Source: Phycisphaerales bacterium UBA2218 (lineage in GTDB: Bacteria; Planctomycetota; Phycisphaerae; Sedimentisphaerales; Anaerobacaceae). Taken from it: DNA of 64,000 nt. Positions within the stretch are counted from its first letter, which is position 1. The number at the start of each line of letters is the position of its first letter. The notes beneath the pieces are model-generated. The model saw only the letters and a program-made list of their open reading frames with translations, searched no databases and was not told the origin of the DNA. The stretch spans positions 11,461 to 75,460 of the forward strand of contig DCUI01000269.1 in NCBI GenBank assembly GCA_002327785.1. The letters are read 5' to 3'. This document shows, in pieces, positions 36,681-44,532 of the stretch. The position numbers and the translations under genes were made by a program.

Positions 36681-36792
36681 CCGTCAATCTTCAGAGAAAG
36701 AGGGTATCGGTCCTACTGCCTCTCAAACGAAGAAGCTGACTGAGATTCAGAGAATCATTGAAGCGCATGACGATGAAATCATCGAAGCATGA
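36681..36792 (+). pseudogene. deleted DUF4160 gene remnant
   Basis: Two frames carry matching pieces. Frame 36681 reads PSIFRERGYRSYCLSNEE, like the N-terminus of DUF4160 proteins (P-T-I-F-R-E-x-G-Y-R-F-x-x-x-S-N-E). A second frame then reads KKLTEIQRIIEAHDDEIIEA and a stop at 36790-36792, like the C-terminus of the same family (ELREIxxIIExHxxxFLxxW). The middle, about 30-40 codons with the PPHxHV block, is missing and the frame changes at the join near 36725. It directly precedes and overlaps a DUF2442 start, the normal gene order for this toxin-antitoxin-like pair. Identification is by eye. Confidence 0.55.
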
Positions 36793-36964
36793 CAAAGCCG
36801 TTTTGGTAAGCGTTGAAAACATAACTTCGTTTGGTGTCCCGCTTTTCGTACAGGGACGGGAGTGCTTTCTCAGCTACGAGGAGTACCCCCTGCGCTCTGC
36901 AACGACTTCTCGCAAAGCGAGTACATCCCGTCGACGTGAGGGAACCTTCCTGCAACGACAATGA
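36767..36964 (+). pseudogene. truncated DUF2442 gene remnant
   Basis: The ORF from ATG 36767 (or 36773) reads KSSKHDKAVLVSVENITSFG then VPLFVQGRECFLSYEEYP. This matches the first half of DUF2442 proteins (xVxVTNISxxGxWLxxxxxExFLxFxxFP). After the YP the sequence turns into an arginine/serine-rich tail unlike the family, which normally continues with F-x-x-A-x-x-x-x-I. The C-terminal half is therefore lost or replaced. The stop overlaps the aroF start (ATGA at 36961), so the leftover ORF could still couple to aroF translation. It partners the DUF4160 remnant just upstream. Confidence 0.5.
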
Positions 36965-38049
36965 CCGAACAACTGAAGAAACTGAACAAGGATATACTGC
37001 CCATTGCACAGTGGTTGCCGCACGACCGTGTTCCCTGGGTGATCGCGGGACCGTGCAGTGCGGAATCGGCCGAGCAGGTGCTGGCGACCGCCCGGGGGCT
37101 GGCGAAATCGCCGCACGTCAAGGCCTTTCGCGCGGGGATCTGGAAACCGCGGACCCGGCCGAACTCATTCGAGGGCATCGGCGAGGCCGGCCTGGACTGG
37201 CTCAGCCGGGTGAAGGCAGAGACCGGCCTACTCACCGCCACCGAAGTGGCCAACAAGACCCACGTCGAGCGTTGCCTCGAGCACGGCGTAGATATCCTCT
37301 GGATCGGAGCCAGGACTACGGTCAGCCCCTTCGCAGTCCAGGAGATCGCCGACGCGCTGCGGGGCGCCGATATCCCGGTCCTCGTGAAGAACCCGATCAA
37401 CGCGGAGTTGGGTCTGTGGGTCGGGGCCATCGAGCGACTCTACGATGCAGGCATCCGAAAGCTCGGGGCGATCCATCGCGGGTTCTCCACGTATGTCGAG
37501 ATGCAGTTTCGCAACGATCCAAAGTGGCAGATCCCCATCGAGCTGAAGCGCCTGCTGCCGGACCTGCCGCTGATTTGCGATCCCAGCCACATCTCGGGCA
37601 GCCGGCAGTTCATCGAGCCCCTTTCGCAAATGGCCCTGGATCTGGGCATTCAGGGGCTCATCATCGAGTCGCACATCGATCCGGACCGCGCCCTGAGCGA
37701 CGCGAAACAGCAGGTCACGCCGGAAGACCTGTGCCGGATGCTGGAGAGGCTCAGGGTCCGGGACACTACGATCACGGATCGCGACATCAAGCGTCAGATC
37801 GCCCGACTCCGCGCCGAGATCAGCCAGGTCGATGCCAAAATCATCCAGGATCTCGCCGAACGAATGAAGTGGGTCGAGGAGATCGGTCGGCTCAAGCAGG
37901 AGCACAGCATCCCGGTCCTCCAGATCAACCGCTGGGAGAACCTCCTCGAAGACCACATCGCCAAGGCCCAGAAGACGGGTCTGGACACTGATTTCATCAA
38001 GGCCCTCTTCGAGTTGATCCACGCCCAGGCCGTCAAACGGCAGTTGTAG
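36961..38049 (+). CDS. bifunctional DAHP synthase / chorismate mutase
   Basis: 362 residues. About 25-265 is a type I DAHP synthase of the short KDO8PS-like group (WVIAGPCSAES, FRAGIWKPRTRPNSFEG, GARTTVSPFAVQE, VLVKNPINAELGLW, ICDPSHISGSR). About 270-362 is an AroQ-type chorismate mutase (ITDRDIKRQIARLRAEISQV, DLAERMKWVEEIGRLKQEHS). The fused enzyme performs the first step of the shikimate pathway and the branch to prephenate, so the mutase domain probably gives feedback control. The fusion with C-terminal mutase is known from Bacteroidetes and planctomycetes. No clear Shine-Dalgarno; the ATG overlaps the stop of the DUF2442 remnant. Confidence 0.92.
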   Translation: MTEQLKKLNKDILPIAQWLPHDRVPWVIAGPCSAESAEQVLATARGLAKSPHVKAFRAGIWKPRTRPNSFEGIGEAGLDWLSRVKAETGLLTATEVANKTHVERCLEHGVDILWIGARTTVSPFAVQEIADALRGADIPVLVKNPINAELGLWVGAIERLYDAGIRKLGAIHRGFSTYVEMQFRNDPKWQIPIELKRLLPDLPLICDPSHISGSRQFIEPLSQMALDLGIQGLIIESHIDPDRALSDAKQQVTPEDLCRMLERLRVRDTTITDRDIKRQIARLRAEISQVDAKIIQDLAERMKWVEEIGRLKQEHSIPVLQINRWENLLEDHIAKAQKTGLDTDFIKALFELIHAQAVKRQL

Positions 38050-38190
38050 GGAAGGCTTCTAACCGCAGAGGTCGCCGAGGTCCCAGAGAAGAACAAGAAG
38101 GCCTCGTGGAGGGCAGTGACACCGCCTATGTCCTGAACTGGTTCACCAAACGGGAACTTGCATCGACTGCATCGCGTAGGTATACTCCCC
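38050..38190. other. short gap with a degenerate CGCAGAGG-type repeat
   Basis: Bases around 38062-38089 contain AACCGCAGAGGTCGCCGAGG, a form of the degenerate CGCAGAGG-type intergenic repeats seen in many environmental genomes. No gene is recognised, although one frame (about 38110-38180) is open. Confidence 0.3.
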
Positions 38191-39040
38191 GTCACGCCGC
38201 TTTCGTGGAATGAGATTCGTCACCGGGCCATCGTCTTCAGCAGAGAATGGCCTACATCCGCGGTCTCAAGGACAGCGGGCGCGACTGCGAGATTCCCCGC
38301 TGGCTGATCGTCTCGGATTTCGCCCGCATCGCCGTCCACGATCTGGAGCCGGAACAGGATCCCGATGCGCCTCTGTTCAATCGTCTGCCGCCGAGTGTCG
38401 AATTCCCCCTGGCCGACCTGCACAGGTATATCCGCCATTTTGCGTTCATTGCCGGGTATACGCACCACAAGCTCAATGCCGAGGACCCCGCCAACCTCGA
38501 AGCCACACAACTCATGTGCAATCTGCACGATGCCCTGGAAGCGGGCGGCTGTACCGGGCACGAACTCAAGCGATTCCTCGTCCGCATCCTCTTCTGTCTC
38601 TTTGCCGAGGACAACGGCATCTTCCCCCGGAAAGCCTTTGAGTTGTTTCTTCGCGACCGCACCGCCGCGGACGGCTCCGATCTCGGCGTCCGCCTTGAAC
38701 AGCTCTTTCGCGTCCTCAACACCGACATGCGCAATCGACTGCTCGCCTATTGCGGCTTCTACTGGGAGACGATCTCTCCCGCCGTGTTCGGTTCGCTCTT
38801 CCAAGCCGTCATAGACAGCAAGGAGCGCCGGCAGATCGGCGCGCACTACACGGCGGAAAAGAACATCCTCAAGCTCATCCGTTCGCTGTTCCTTGACGAG
38901 CTCTACGGTATTGAGATCGAAGAATTCCCGGCGCGCATCGCGGAAGTCGCCCTGTGGCTGACCAACCATCAGGCCAACGTCGCCCTTTCACAGGAGTTCG
39001 GCCAATTCTATCAACGCATGCCCCTGCGTTCGTCGCCTTC
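38191..39040 (+). pseudogene. decayed MmeI-type (type IIL/IIG) restriction-modification gene
   Basis: Three separated parts of one MmeI-like protein are left. (1) At 38197-38250 one frame reads PLSWNEIRHRAIVFSREW, the family's N-terminus. (2) After a frame change at 38247 comes AYIRGLKDSGRDCEIPRW and the alpha-helical region through AEDNGIFPRKAFELF to IGAHYTAEKNILKLIRSLFL (about 38,250-38,905). (3) It then jumps directly to YGIEIEEFPARIAEVALWLT and FGQFYQRMPL (to about 39,030). The stretch normally between parts 2 and 3, which holds the SAM-binding DPACGxGNF motif, is absent. The nuclease region, the NPPY motif and the target-recognition region are missing too. The remaining 353-residue ORF cannot be an active methylase or nuclease. 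Confidence 0.85.
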
Positions 39041-39080
39041 ACTCCGGCCTACAGCCTCCTGCCTCCGGCCCAGAGCAAGA

Positions 39081-39150
39081 ATCCGTGCCGATCCGCGTAG
39101 ATCCGTGTCTTCAGAGGATCTTCCAGCGTCCATCGGCGTTCATCTGCGGT
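39081..39150. repeat. degenerate 10-bp tandem repeat (ATCCGYGYNN)
   Basis: ATCCGTGCCG, ATCCGCGTAG and ATCCGTGTCT stand head to tail at 39081-39110. CATCGGCGTT and CATCTGCGGT follow in tandem at 39131-39150. The set lies in the non-coding debris downstream of the MmeI remnant. Bases 39151-39300 hold nothing else recognised. Confidence 0.5.
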
Positions 39151-39316
39151 TGCATTTCACCGTGCGGCAGAAACACGGGTTGTCGCCCCTTCGGAATGTT
39201 CTGTTACCTCACCCCTGCCCCGTGCCTTTTATGAATAGAGAGCGCTCTCGAGGAGCCCGACCGTCCAGCCCGGATGGCGGGCACAACACGGGTTCATGGA
39301 AAGAATGAGGTGAGTT

Positions 39317-39454
39317 ATGGGAGTGCTGAGAAAACTGTGGCGGTGGTGGCAAGCCTTATGGGACCTGGATTTCTCCGCATCCATGGAGGTCGATTCCCAT
39401 CAGTGGGACAACAAGGCGGAGATTCTCCGGCGTTTGTCCCGCAACGGGTGCTGA
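39317..39454 (+). CDS. probable 45-residue tryptophan-rich small protein
   Basis: ATG 39317 is preceded by GAGG at 39307-39310 with a 6-base spacer. The product begins MGVLRKLWRWWQALWDLDF and ends EILRRLSRNGC. It has six tryptophans and a basic/aromatic N-terminal half that could form a membrane-associating amphipathic helix, then an acidic middle and a basic tail with one Cys. I do not recognise a family. Support comes from the good ribosome site, the plausible composition, and the hairpin that follows 17 bp after the stop. It could still be chance. Confidence 0.4.
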   Translation: MGVLRKLWRWWQALWDLDFSASMEVDSHQWDNKAEILRRLSRNGC

Positions 39455-39470
39455 TCCAAGAGAGGGCAAA

Positions 39471-39494
39471 AGCCGGAGCCATGGGGCTCCGGCT
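39471..39494 (-). terminator. perfect 10-bp hairpin, terminator-like on the minus strand
   Basis: AGCCGGAGCC-ATGG-GGCTCCGGCT. On the minus strand the stem is followed by TTTTGCC, so it fits the end of the ECF sigma-factor transcript 140 bp upstream. On the plus strand there is no T-run after it. The stretch 39495-39634 shows nothing more. Confidence 0.5.
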
Positions 39495-39634
39495 GAGACC
39501 ACTCCATCCTTGGCTCGGCATGAGCGACTCATCTTGACGCTCACCCTTGCCGGCTTTCAGAACCCCCCACGCGGTCCTTCGCATGCGGGCTCCCCCCAGG
39601 CAGCCCGCATGAATCATGCCAAACCCACGTCACC

Positions 39635-40225
39635 TCAGTTGGCCGTTTCACAAAGCAGGGACTCATTCCAGTCTTCCGCGAAGCGCCCTACGGCGGTGTG
39701 GAGCCGGCTCTTGACCGTCCCCACGGGAATCCGGAGCATCCCGGCAATCTCCGCATAGGAGAACTTGTGAAAATAGGCCAGGATCAGGATCTCGCGAAGC
39801 TTCACCGGCATACGCGAAATAACCCTTTTCACCGACGTCGCCGTCTCATCCCTGACCAGTTCGTCGTAGGGCATCCGGGTATCGTAATCCAGCGTGTTCA
39901 GCACATCGTCAATGGAGTGTTCCTCACTGTCGAACATGCTCCCGAGATTGGCTGAATCCACCCGTTGCATACGACGCAAGGCATCCTTCGCCTTGTTTGC
40001 AGCGATCGTGAACAGCCAGGGTCGCAGCGGCCGAGACAGATCGAAAGAGTCCCGGCTGACATACAACTGCATGAATGTTTCCTGGAAGACATCGTCGACC
40101 ATATCGGACTGGTTCAGGAATCTCCTCAGGAATGCGTATAGACTGTCCTTGTACTGTCTCACGAGCTCTTGGAAGGCATCTTCCTCGCCCGCCGCGTAGC
40201 GTTTCATAAGTTCCATATCATTCAT
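39635..40225 (-). CDS. ECF-type RNA polymerase sigma factor
   Basis: About 196 residues. Sigma region 2 (LVRQYKDSLYAFLRRFLN, DDVFQETFMQLYV, RPWLFTIAANKAKDALRR) and region 4 with its helix-turn-helix (MPVKLREILILAYFHKFSYA, EIAGMLRIPVGTVKSRLH). An acidic linker joins them. ATG 40225 (MNDMELMKRYAAGEEDAFQE) has AAGGGG six bases upstream and matches usual ECF starts; the frame opens nine codons earlier. No anti-sigma factor is encoded on either side, so regulation must come from elsewhere or from the linker. The target promoters are unknown. Confidence 0.92.
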   Translation of the reverse strand: MNDMELMKRYAAGEEDAFQELVRQYKDSLYAFLRRFLNQSDMVDDVFQETFMQLYVSRDSFDLSRPLRPWLFTIAANKAKDALRRMQRVDSANLGSMFDSEEHSIDDVLNTLDYDTRMPYDELVRDETATSVKRVISRMPVKLREILILAYFHKFSYAEIAGMLRIPVGTVKSRLHTAVGRFAEDWNESLLCETAN

Positions 40226-40472
40226 TTGTATCCCCTTCCAAAAAATAGACAAATCACATGCGTAATGGTATCAGAGACCAGGAACCGGTAAATCGGGCAT
40301 TGGCTGCTTCTCGTATCCGGCTCGACACTGCTTTTCGCATCGGGGAATCCCCTATAATCCGCCGGCATTACCCTGATATGCCCCCATGTGTCACAAGAGG
40401 CCCGATCCAGGGACCCCGCCCGACTCTGCGAGAGGTAGTCGCGCCACACTATCCGGTTTCGTCGCTTTTCCC

Positions 40473-40501
40473 TTGACCTGAAACGGCCGATTTCGTTTAA
40501 T
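40473..40501 (+). promoter_or_regulatory. promoter of the hom-apgM-lysC operon
   Basis: -35 TTGACC (40473-40478), 17-bp spacer, -10 TTTAAT (40496-40501). The predicted leader of about 130 nt before the GTG start contains GC-rich inverted pieces around 40523-40595. Nothing else is recognised in 40226-40472. Confidence 0.5.
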
Positions 40502-40635
40502 TAAGAGCTATTTGCGGCATCGCCGGACCGGCCCCAATGCACCGGACGCCGGGGGACTTTCGTTCCTTTGGGCCGCCCGGTCCACGGTCCCAGTTGGAGC
40601 CCGGCAGGATCGTGATGCACTCGACAGAAGGATAG

Positions 40636-41970
40636 GTGACGACAGTGGAAGAAAAGCGTGTACGAATTGGATTGGTCGGGTTCGGTGTCGTCGGCACCGG
40701 CGTGGCCAGGCTGATCCTCGAAGAGGCGGACTCGATCGCCGCGAAGATGGGGGTGCGGCCGGAATTGGCTTGCGTCGTGGACATGGATACGGAAAGGCCG
40801 CGACCCGTGCAATTGCCGCCGGGGTTGCTCACCAACGACCTGAACCGGCTGCTCAACGACCCAACCATCCCCATCGGCATCGAACTCGTCGGCGGCACGG
40901 GCGCCGCCAAGGATATCCAGATCAAGATGCTCCGGGCGGGCAAGGACGTGGTCACGGCCAACAAGGCCCTGCTGGCCAAGCACGGGGCCCAGCTATACCA
41001 GGTGGCCCGCGAAACCGGCCGATGCATCGCCTTCGAGGCCAGTTGCGTCGGGGGCGTCCCGATCATCGGCGCCATCCGCATGGGCCTGTCGGCCAACCAG
41101 ATCGGCGCCATGTACGGGATCGTCAACGGCACGTGCAATTACATCCTGTCCAGCATGAGCTCCCAGGACGAGAAGTTCTCCCAGGCCCTGGCCAAGGCCC
41201 AGAAACGCGGGTTCGCCGAGGCCGACCCGACCCTCGACATCTCCGGCGGCGACAGCGCCCACAAACTGGCCATCCTGGCCTCCATCGCCTTCGGCTGCGA
41301 GATTACGCTGGACGACATCTTCGTCGAGGGGATCGAAGCGATTTCCAGGGAAGACCTGCGGTACGGCCGGGAGATGGGCTATTGCCTGAAGCTGCTGGCC
41401 ATTGCGCAGAAGACCAGTCGGGGCCGGATCTCGCTGCGGGTCCATCCCTCGTTCATCGCAGCCAACACCGCACTGGCGAGAGTAGATGGCTCCTTCAATG
41501 CGATCAGCATCTTCGGCAGCGCGGTCGGCGAGACCCTCTTCTACGGCCGAGGGGCCGGCATGATGCCAACGGCCAGCGCCGTCCTCGCAGACATCATCGA
41601 CGTCGCCTTGGGCAACTCCAAGACCATATTCAACCACCTGCGGTTGCGGCCTCGCAGCGAAACCCAGGCGCTCATCGAGCCGATTGACGATGTGGTCACC
41701 CGGTTCTATATCCGGGTCATGGCCAAGGACAATCCGGGCGTGGTGGCCCGCTACGGCGGCATTCTGGGCGACCACAACATCAGCATCTCCGGGGCCCTGC
41801 AACATGAGGGGACCGGGCCCGGCAACACCGTGCCGGTCGTGATCACGACCCATCGGACGCAGGAAAAGAACATGGCCGCGGCCTTGGCGGAGCTGGCGAA
41901 GCTCGATATCATCAGCGGCAAGCCGGTGTGCGTGCGGATCGTGGACATCCCGCAGGATAAGGATACATGA
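40636..41970 (+). CDS. hom: homoserine dehydrogenase
   Basis: 444 residues, standard for bacterial Hom with a C-terminal ACT domain. NAD(P)-binding VRIGLVGFGVVGTGVARL, then VTANKALLAKHG, the catalytic-domain block FEASCVGGVPIIGAIRMGLS, GIVNGTCNYILSSM and EADPTLDISGGDSAHKLAIL. The ACT domain begins near TRFYIRVMAKDNPGVVARYG and probably senses threonine. It reduces aspartate semialdehyde to homoserine. The GTG start has AAGGA with short spacing. Its stop overlaps the next ATG (ATGA). Confidence 0.95.
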   Translation: MTTVEEKRVRIGLVGFGVVGTGVARLILEEADSIAAKMGVRPELACVVDMDTERPRPVQLPPGLLTNDLNRLLNDPTIPIGIELVGGTGAAKDIQIKMLRAGKDVVTANKALLAKHGAQLYQVARETGRCIAFEASCVGGVPIIGAIRMGLSANQIGAMYGIVNGTCNYILSSMSSQDEKFSQALAKAQKRGFAEADPTLDISGGDSAHKLAILASIAFGCEITLDDIFVEGIEAISREDLRYGREMGYCLKLLAIAQKTSRGRISLRVHPSFIAANTALARVDGSFNAISIFGSAVGETLFYGRGAGMMPTASAVLADIIDVALGNSKTIFNHLRLRPRSETQALIEPIDDVVTRFYIRVMAKDNPGVVARYGGILGDHNISISGALQHEGTGPGNTVPVVITTHRTQEKNMAAALAELAKLDIISGKPVCVRIVDIPQDKDT

Positions 41971-43154
41971 CGAAATATGTGATCATCGTGCCGGACGGCG
42001 CGGCGGATGAGCCTCTGGAGGTATTCGAGGGCAAGACGCCGCTCGAGGCGGCCCAGACTCCCAACATGGACCGGATCAGCATCGAGGGCCGCCAGGGCCT
42101 CGTGCGGACTGTTCCCGAGGGCCTCGATCCGGGCAGCGACGTCGCCCAGATGAGCCTGCTGGGATACGACCCGCTCCACTACTACACGGGGCGGGCCCCG
42201 ATCGAGGCCGCCGCCCGCAGCATTCGACTGGGCCTGGACGACTGGGTGTTCCGCTGCAACCTCATCACCATCGCCGACGGCATGATGGCCGATCACAGCG
42301 CCGGACACATCTCCACGGAAGAAGGCAGCAGCCTGATCCTGGAGCTGCAAGAGCATATCAACGATGAGCGCATCGCGCTCCATACGGGCGTCAGCTACCG
42401 GCACCTGCTCGTCTTCAAGGGTATGGATTTCGACGTGCGCACCTATCCGCCGCACGATCATATCGGCAAGCCGGTCGAGAAGCTCTTGCCCCGGGGCAAG
42501 GGGGCGGACCTGTTGATCCAACTGATGAACCAGTCACAACAGTTGTTCGCCGGCCACGAAATCAACAAGGTCCGGCAGGATCTCGGCGAGAACCAGGTCA
42601 GCTCGATCTGGCTGTGGGGCCAGGGCAAGCAGGCCCGCTTGGACAGCTTCCGCAAGCGCTACGGACTGAAAGGGGCGGCGATCACCGCCGTGGACCTGGT
42701 TCGGGGACTCGCCAAGCTCGTCGGGTTCGATCTGATCACGGTGCCTGGCGCCACGGGATTCCTCGATACGAACTACGAGGGCAAAGGGCTGGCCGCCGCA
42801 AAGGCACTCGAAGAGTACGACCTGGTTTTCGTACACATCGAGGCCCCCGATGAAGCGGGCCATGAAGGCAACGCCGAGGCGAAAAAACAGGCCATCGAGC
42901 AGGTGGACAAGCACGTCGTGGGCCCGGTACTCGATGCGCTCCAGCGGTATGAAAGCTGGCGGGTCCTGCTGCTGCCGGACCATCCGACGCCGGTCAAGAG
43001 CGGCGCCCACTCGGCCGCCGCCGTGCCGTTCGCCATGGCGGGAACCGGGACCGCGGGAATCCTGCACGCGGGATTTGGCGAGAGCAACGCGGCGAAAGCC
43101 GGGCTTCGCATCGAGAAGGGATGCGAGCTGATGGAGTACTTCCTCAAGAGTTGA
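41967..43154 (+). CDS. cofactor-independent phosphoglycerate mutase-like protein, probable homoserine kinase
   Basis: 395 residues of the archaeal-type iPGM/alkaline-phosphatase superfamily: VIIVPDGAADEPLEVFEGKT with TPNMDRIS; GSDVAQMSLLGYDP with the active-site Ser; and LPDHPTPVKSGAHSAAAVPF with metal ligands. The group corresponding to COG3635/TIGR02535 includes members proposed to act as homoserine kinase. Here it is sandwiched between hom and lysC with a 4-bp overlap to hom, and no GHMP-type thrB is seen in the window. That supports homoserine phosphorylation over glycolytic mutase activity (inference). Confidence 0.88.
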   Translation: MTKYVIIVPDGAADEPLEVFEGKTPLEAAQTPNMDRISIEGRQGLVRTVPEGLDPGSDVAQMSLLGYDPLHYYTGRAPIEAAARSIRLGLDDWVFRCNLITIADGMMADHSAGHISTEEGSSLILELQEHINDERIALHTGVSYRHLLVFKGMDFDVRTYPPHDHIGKPVEKLLPRGKGADLLIQLMNQSQQLFAGHEINKVRQDLGENQVSSIWLWGQGKQARLDSFRKRYGLKGAAITAVDLVRGLAKLVGFDLITVPGATGFLDTNYEGKGLAAAKALEEYDLVFVHIEAPDEAGHEGNAEAKKQAIEQVDKHVVGPVLDALQRYESWRVLLLPDHPTPVKSGAHSAAAVPFAMAGTGTAGILHAGFGESNAAKAGLRIEKGCELMEYFLKS

Positions 43155-43156
43155 AA

Positions 43157-43206
43157 GTGGCACGGACATCCTGGCCGTGTTCTCATGGGCAAGATGCCCA
43201 TGCTAC
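43157..43206 (+). repeat. REP-like palindromic element, 50-bp copy 3
   Basis: Two hairpins lie in tandem: CACGG...CCGTG (43161-43179) and the perfect CATGGGCA-AGA-TGCCCATG (43184-43202). It aligns without gaps to copy 2 on the opposite strand. It starts two bases after the stop of the apgM-like gene and lies in the 120-bp gap before lysC, where it could act as an mRNA-stabilising or attenuating structure. Confidence 0.75.
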
Positions 43207-43274
43207 GCAGACGCGATTGACGACCGGTCTCGCGGCCGGTAGACTTCTCGGTTTTTAAGGGTGACAGAACAACT

Positions 43275-44516
43275 ATGGCAATCATCGTTCAGAAATTCGG
43301 CGGCTCCTCCGTGGCAAACACGGAAAAGATCCGCCGGGCAGCCAAACAGGTCATCGAAAGGATGCAGGCCGGCTACCAGGTTTGCGTAGTCGCTTCGGCT
43401 CGCGGCCGGCAGATTGAAGAGTTGCTGCGGGATGCACGGGAGCTCAACCCCAATCCGCCGAAACGGGAGATGGATCAGCTCCTGAGCACGGGCGAGCAAC
43501 AGACCGTCTCCCTGCTGGCCATGGCCCTTGAAGCGATGGGTCAGAAGGCCATCAGCTTCACCGGCACGCAGATTCACATGCTGACCGACGGCGTCTACAG
43601 CAACGCGCAGATCAAGAGCGTCGATTCCGAGTTCATCCGGCACGAGCTGAACGAGGGACGGGTCGTCATCGTCGCCGGCTACCAGGGCGTCGACGAACAT
43701 GGGAACATCACCTCCCTCGGACGAGGCGGATCGGACACCAGCGCGGTGGCCCTGGCCGCGGCCTTGAAGGCCGAGGAGTGCGAGATCTTCGCCGACGTGG
43801 ACGGCGTCTACACGACGGATCCGCAGGTCTTCCCGAAGGCCGCCCTGCTCGATGAAATCAGCTACGATGAAATGATCGAGATGGCCAGCCTGGGGACCGG
43901 CGCGATGCACATCCGGTCCGTGGCCATCGGCAAGCGATACAACGTTCGGATTCGGATCAGAAACAGTGAGAGCAACAATCCGGGAACCATCATCACTCAT
44001 GAGGTGCCGCAGATGGAAGGTATATTGGTGTCGGGTGCGACGATTCAACGAGATATGGCGAAGATCGGCATTGCGGGCATACCGAATGTTCCCGGGACGG
44101 CCGCAAGGATATTTGCCCGGCTGGCCGAGGCCAAGGTCGTCGTCGACGACATCATCCAGACCGAGATCAGCCACGAGAAAGCAAATCTGTCCTTCATGGT
44201 CAGGAATTCCGACGTTCAGACCGCCCAAAAGGTGGCAAACGAGCTGAAGGCGGAGTTGCCGTGTGACAGCGTTTTCGTTCGCGACGACATCGCCCTGATT
44301 TCCGCCATTGGCGTGGGTATGCGGTCGCAATACGGCGTGGCCGAGAAGATGTTCGGGGCCCTCGCCAAGGCCAAGGTGAACATCGACTCGATCACCACGA
44401 GCGAGATCCGGATCAGTTGCGCCGTGGGCCGGCCCGACGTCGAGCGGGCCCTCGAAGCGGTGTGCCTCGCATTCGAGTTGGACCGGCCCGCCAGGCAGCG
44501 GACCAAGAAGCGTTGA
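43275..44516 (+). CDS. lysC: aspartate kinase
   Basis: 413 residues with the usual layout: N-terminal kinase domain (VQKFGGSSVANTEKIRRAA, NEGRVVIVAGYQGVDEHGNI, TSLGRGGSDTSAVALAAALK, FADVDGVYTTDPQVFPKA) and two C-terminal ACT domains (about 265-405: KIGIAGIPNVPGTAARIFAR; ISAIGVGMRSQYGVAEKMFG). It phosphorylates aspartate, the first step toward lysine, threonine and methionine; the ACT pair gives feedback control. No strong Shine-Dalgarno is seen. It follows hom and the apgM-like gene, separated by a REP element. Confidence 0.95.
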   Translation: MAIIVQKFGGSSVANTEKIRRAAKQVIERMQAGYQVCVVASARGRQIEELLRDARELNPNPPKREMDQLLSTGEQQTVSLLAMALEAMGQKAISFTGTQIHMLTDGVYSNAQIKSVDSEFIRHELNEGRVVIVAGYQGVDEHGNITSLGRGGSDTSAVALAAALKAEECEIFADVDGVYTTDPQVFPKAALLDEISYDEMIEMASLGTGAMHIRSVAIGKRYNVRIRIRNSESNNPGTIITHEVPQMEGILVSGATIQRDMAKIGIAGIPNVPGTAARIFARLAEAKVVVDDIIQTEISHEKANLSFMVRNSDVQTAQKVANELKAELPCDSVFVRDDIALISAIGVGMRSQYGVAEKMFGALAKAKVNIDSITTSEIRISCAVGRPDVERALEAVCLAFELDRPARQRTKKR

Positions 44517-44532
44517 GTGGGAATACACGGAA

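Noticed and set aside
38110..38182. Open frame reading SDTAYVLNWFTKRELAST before the MmeI remnant
   Set aside because: Too short, no ribosome site and no recognised family.
39471..39494. Terminator of the 45-codon ORF on the plus strand
   Set aside because: The T-run follows the stem only on the minus strand, so it was assigned to the sigma-factor transcript.
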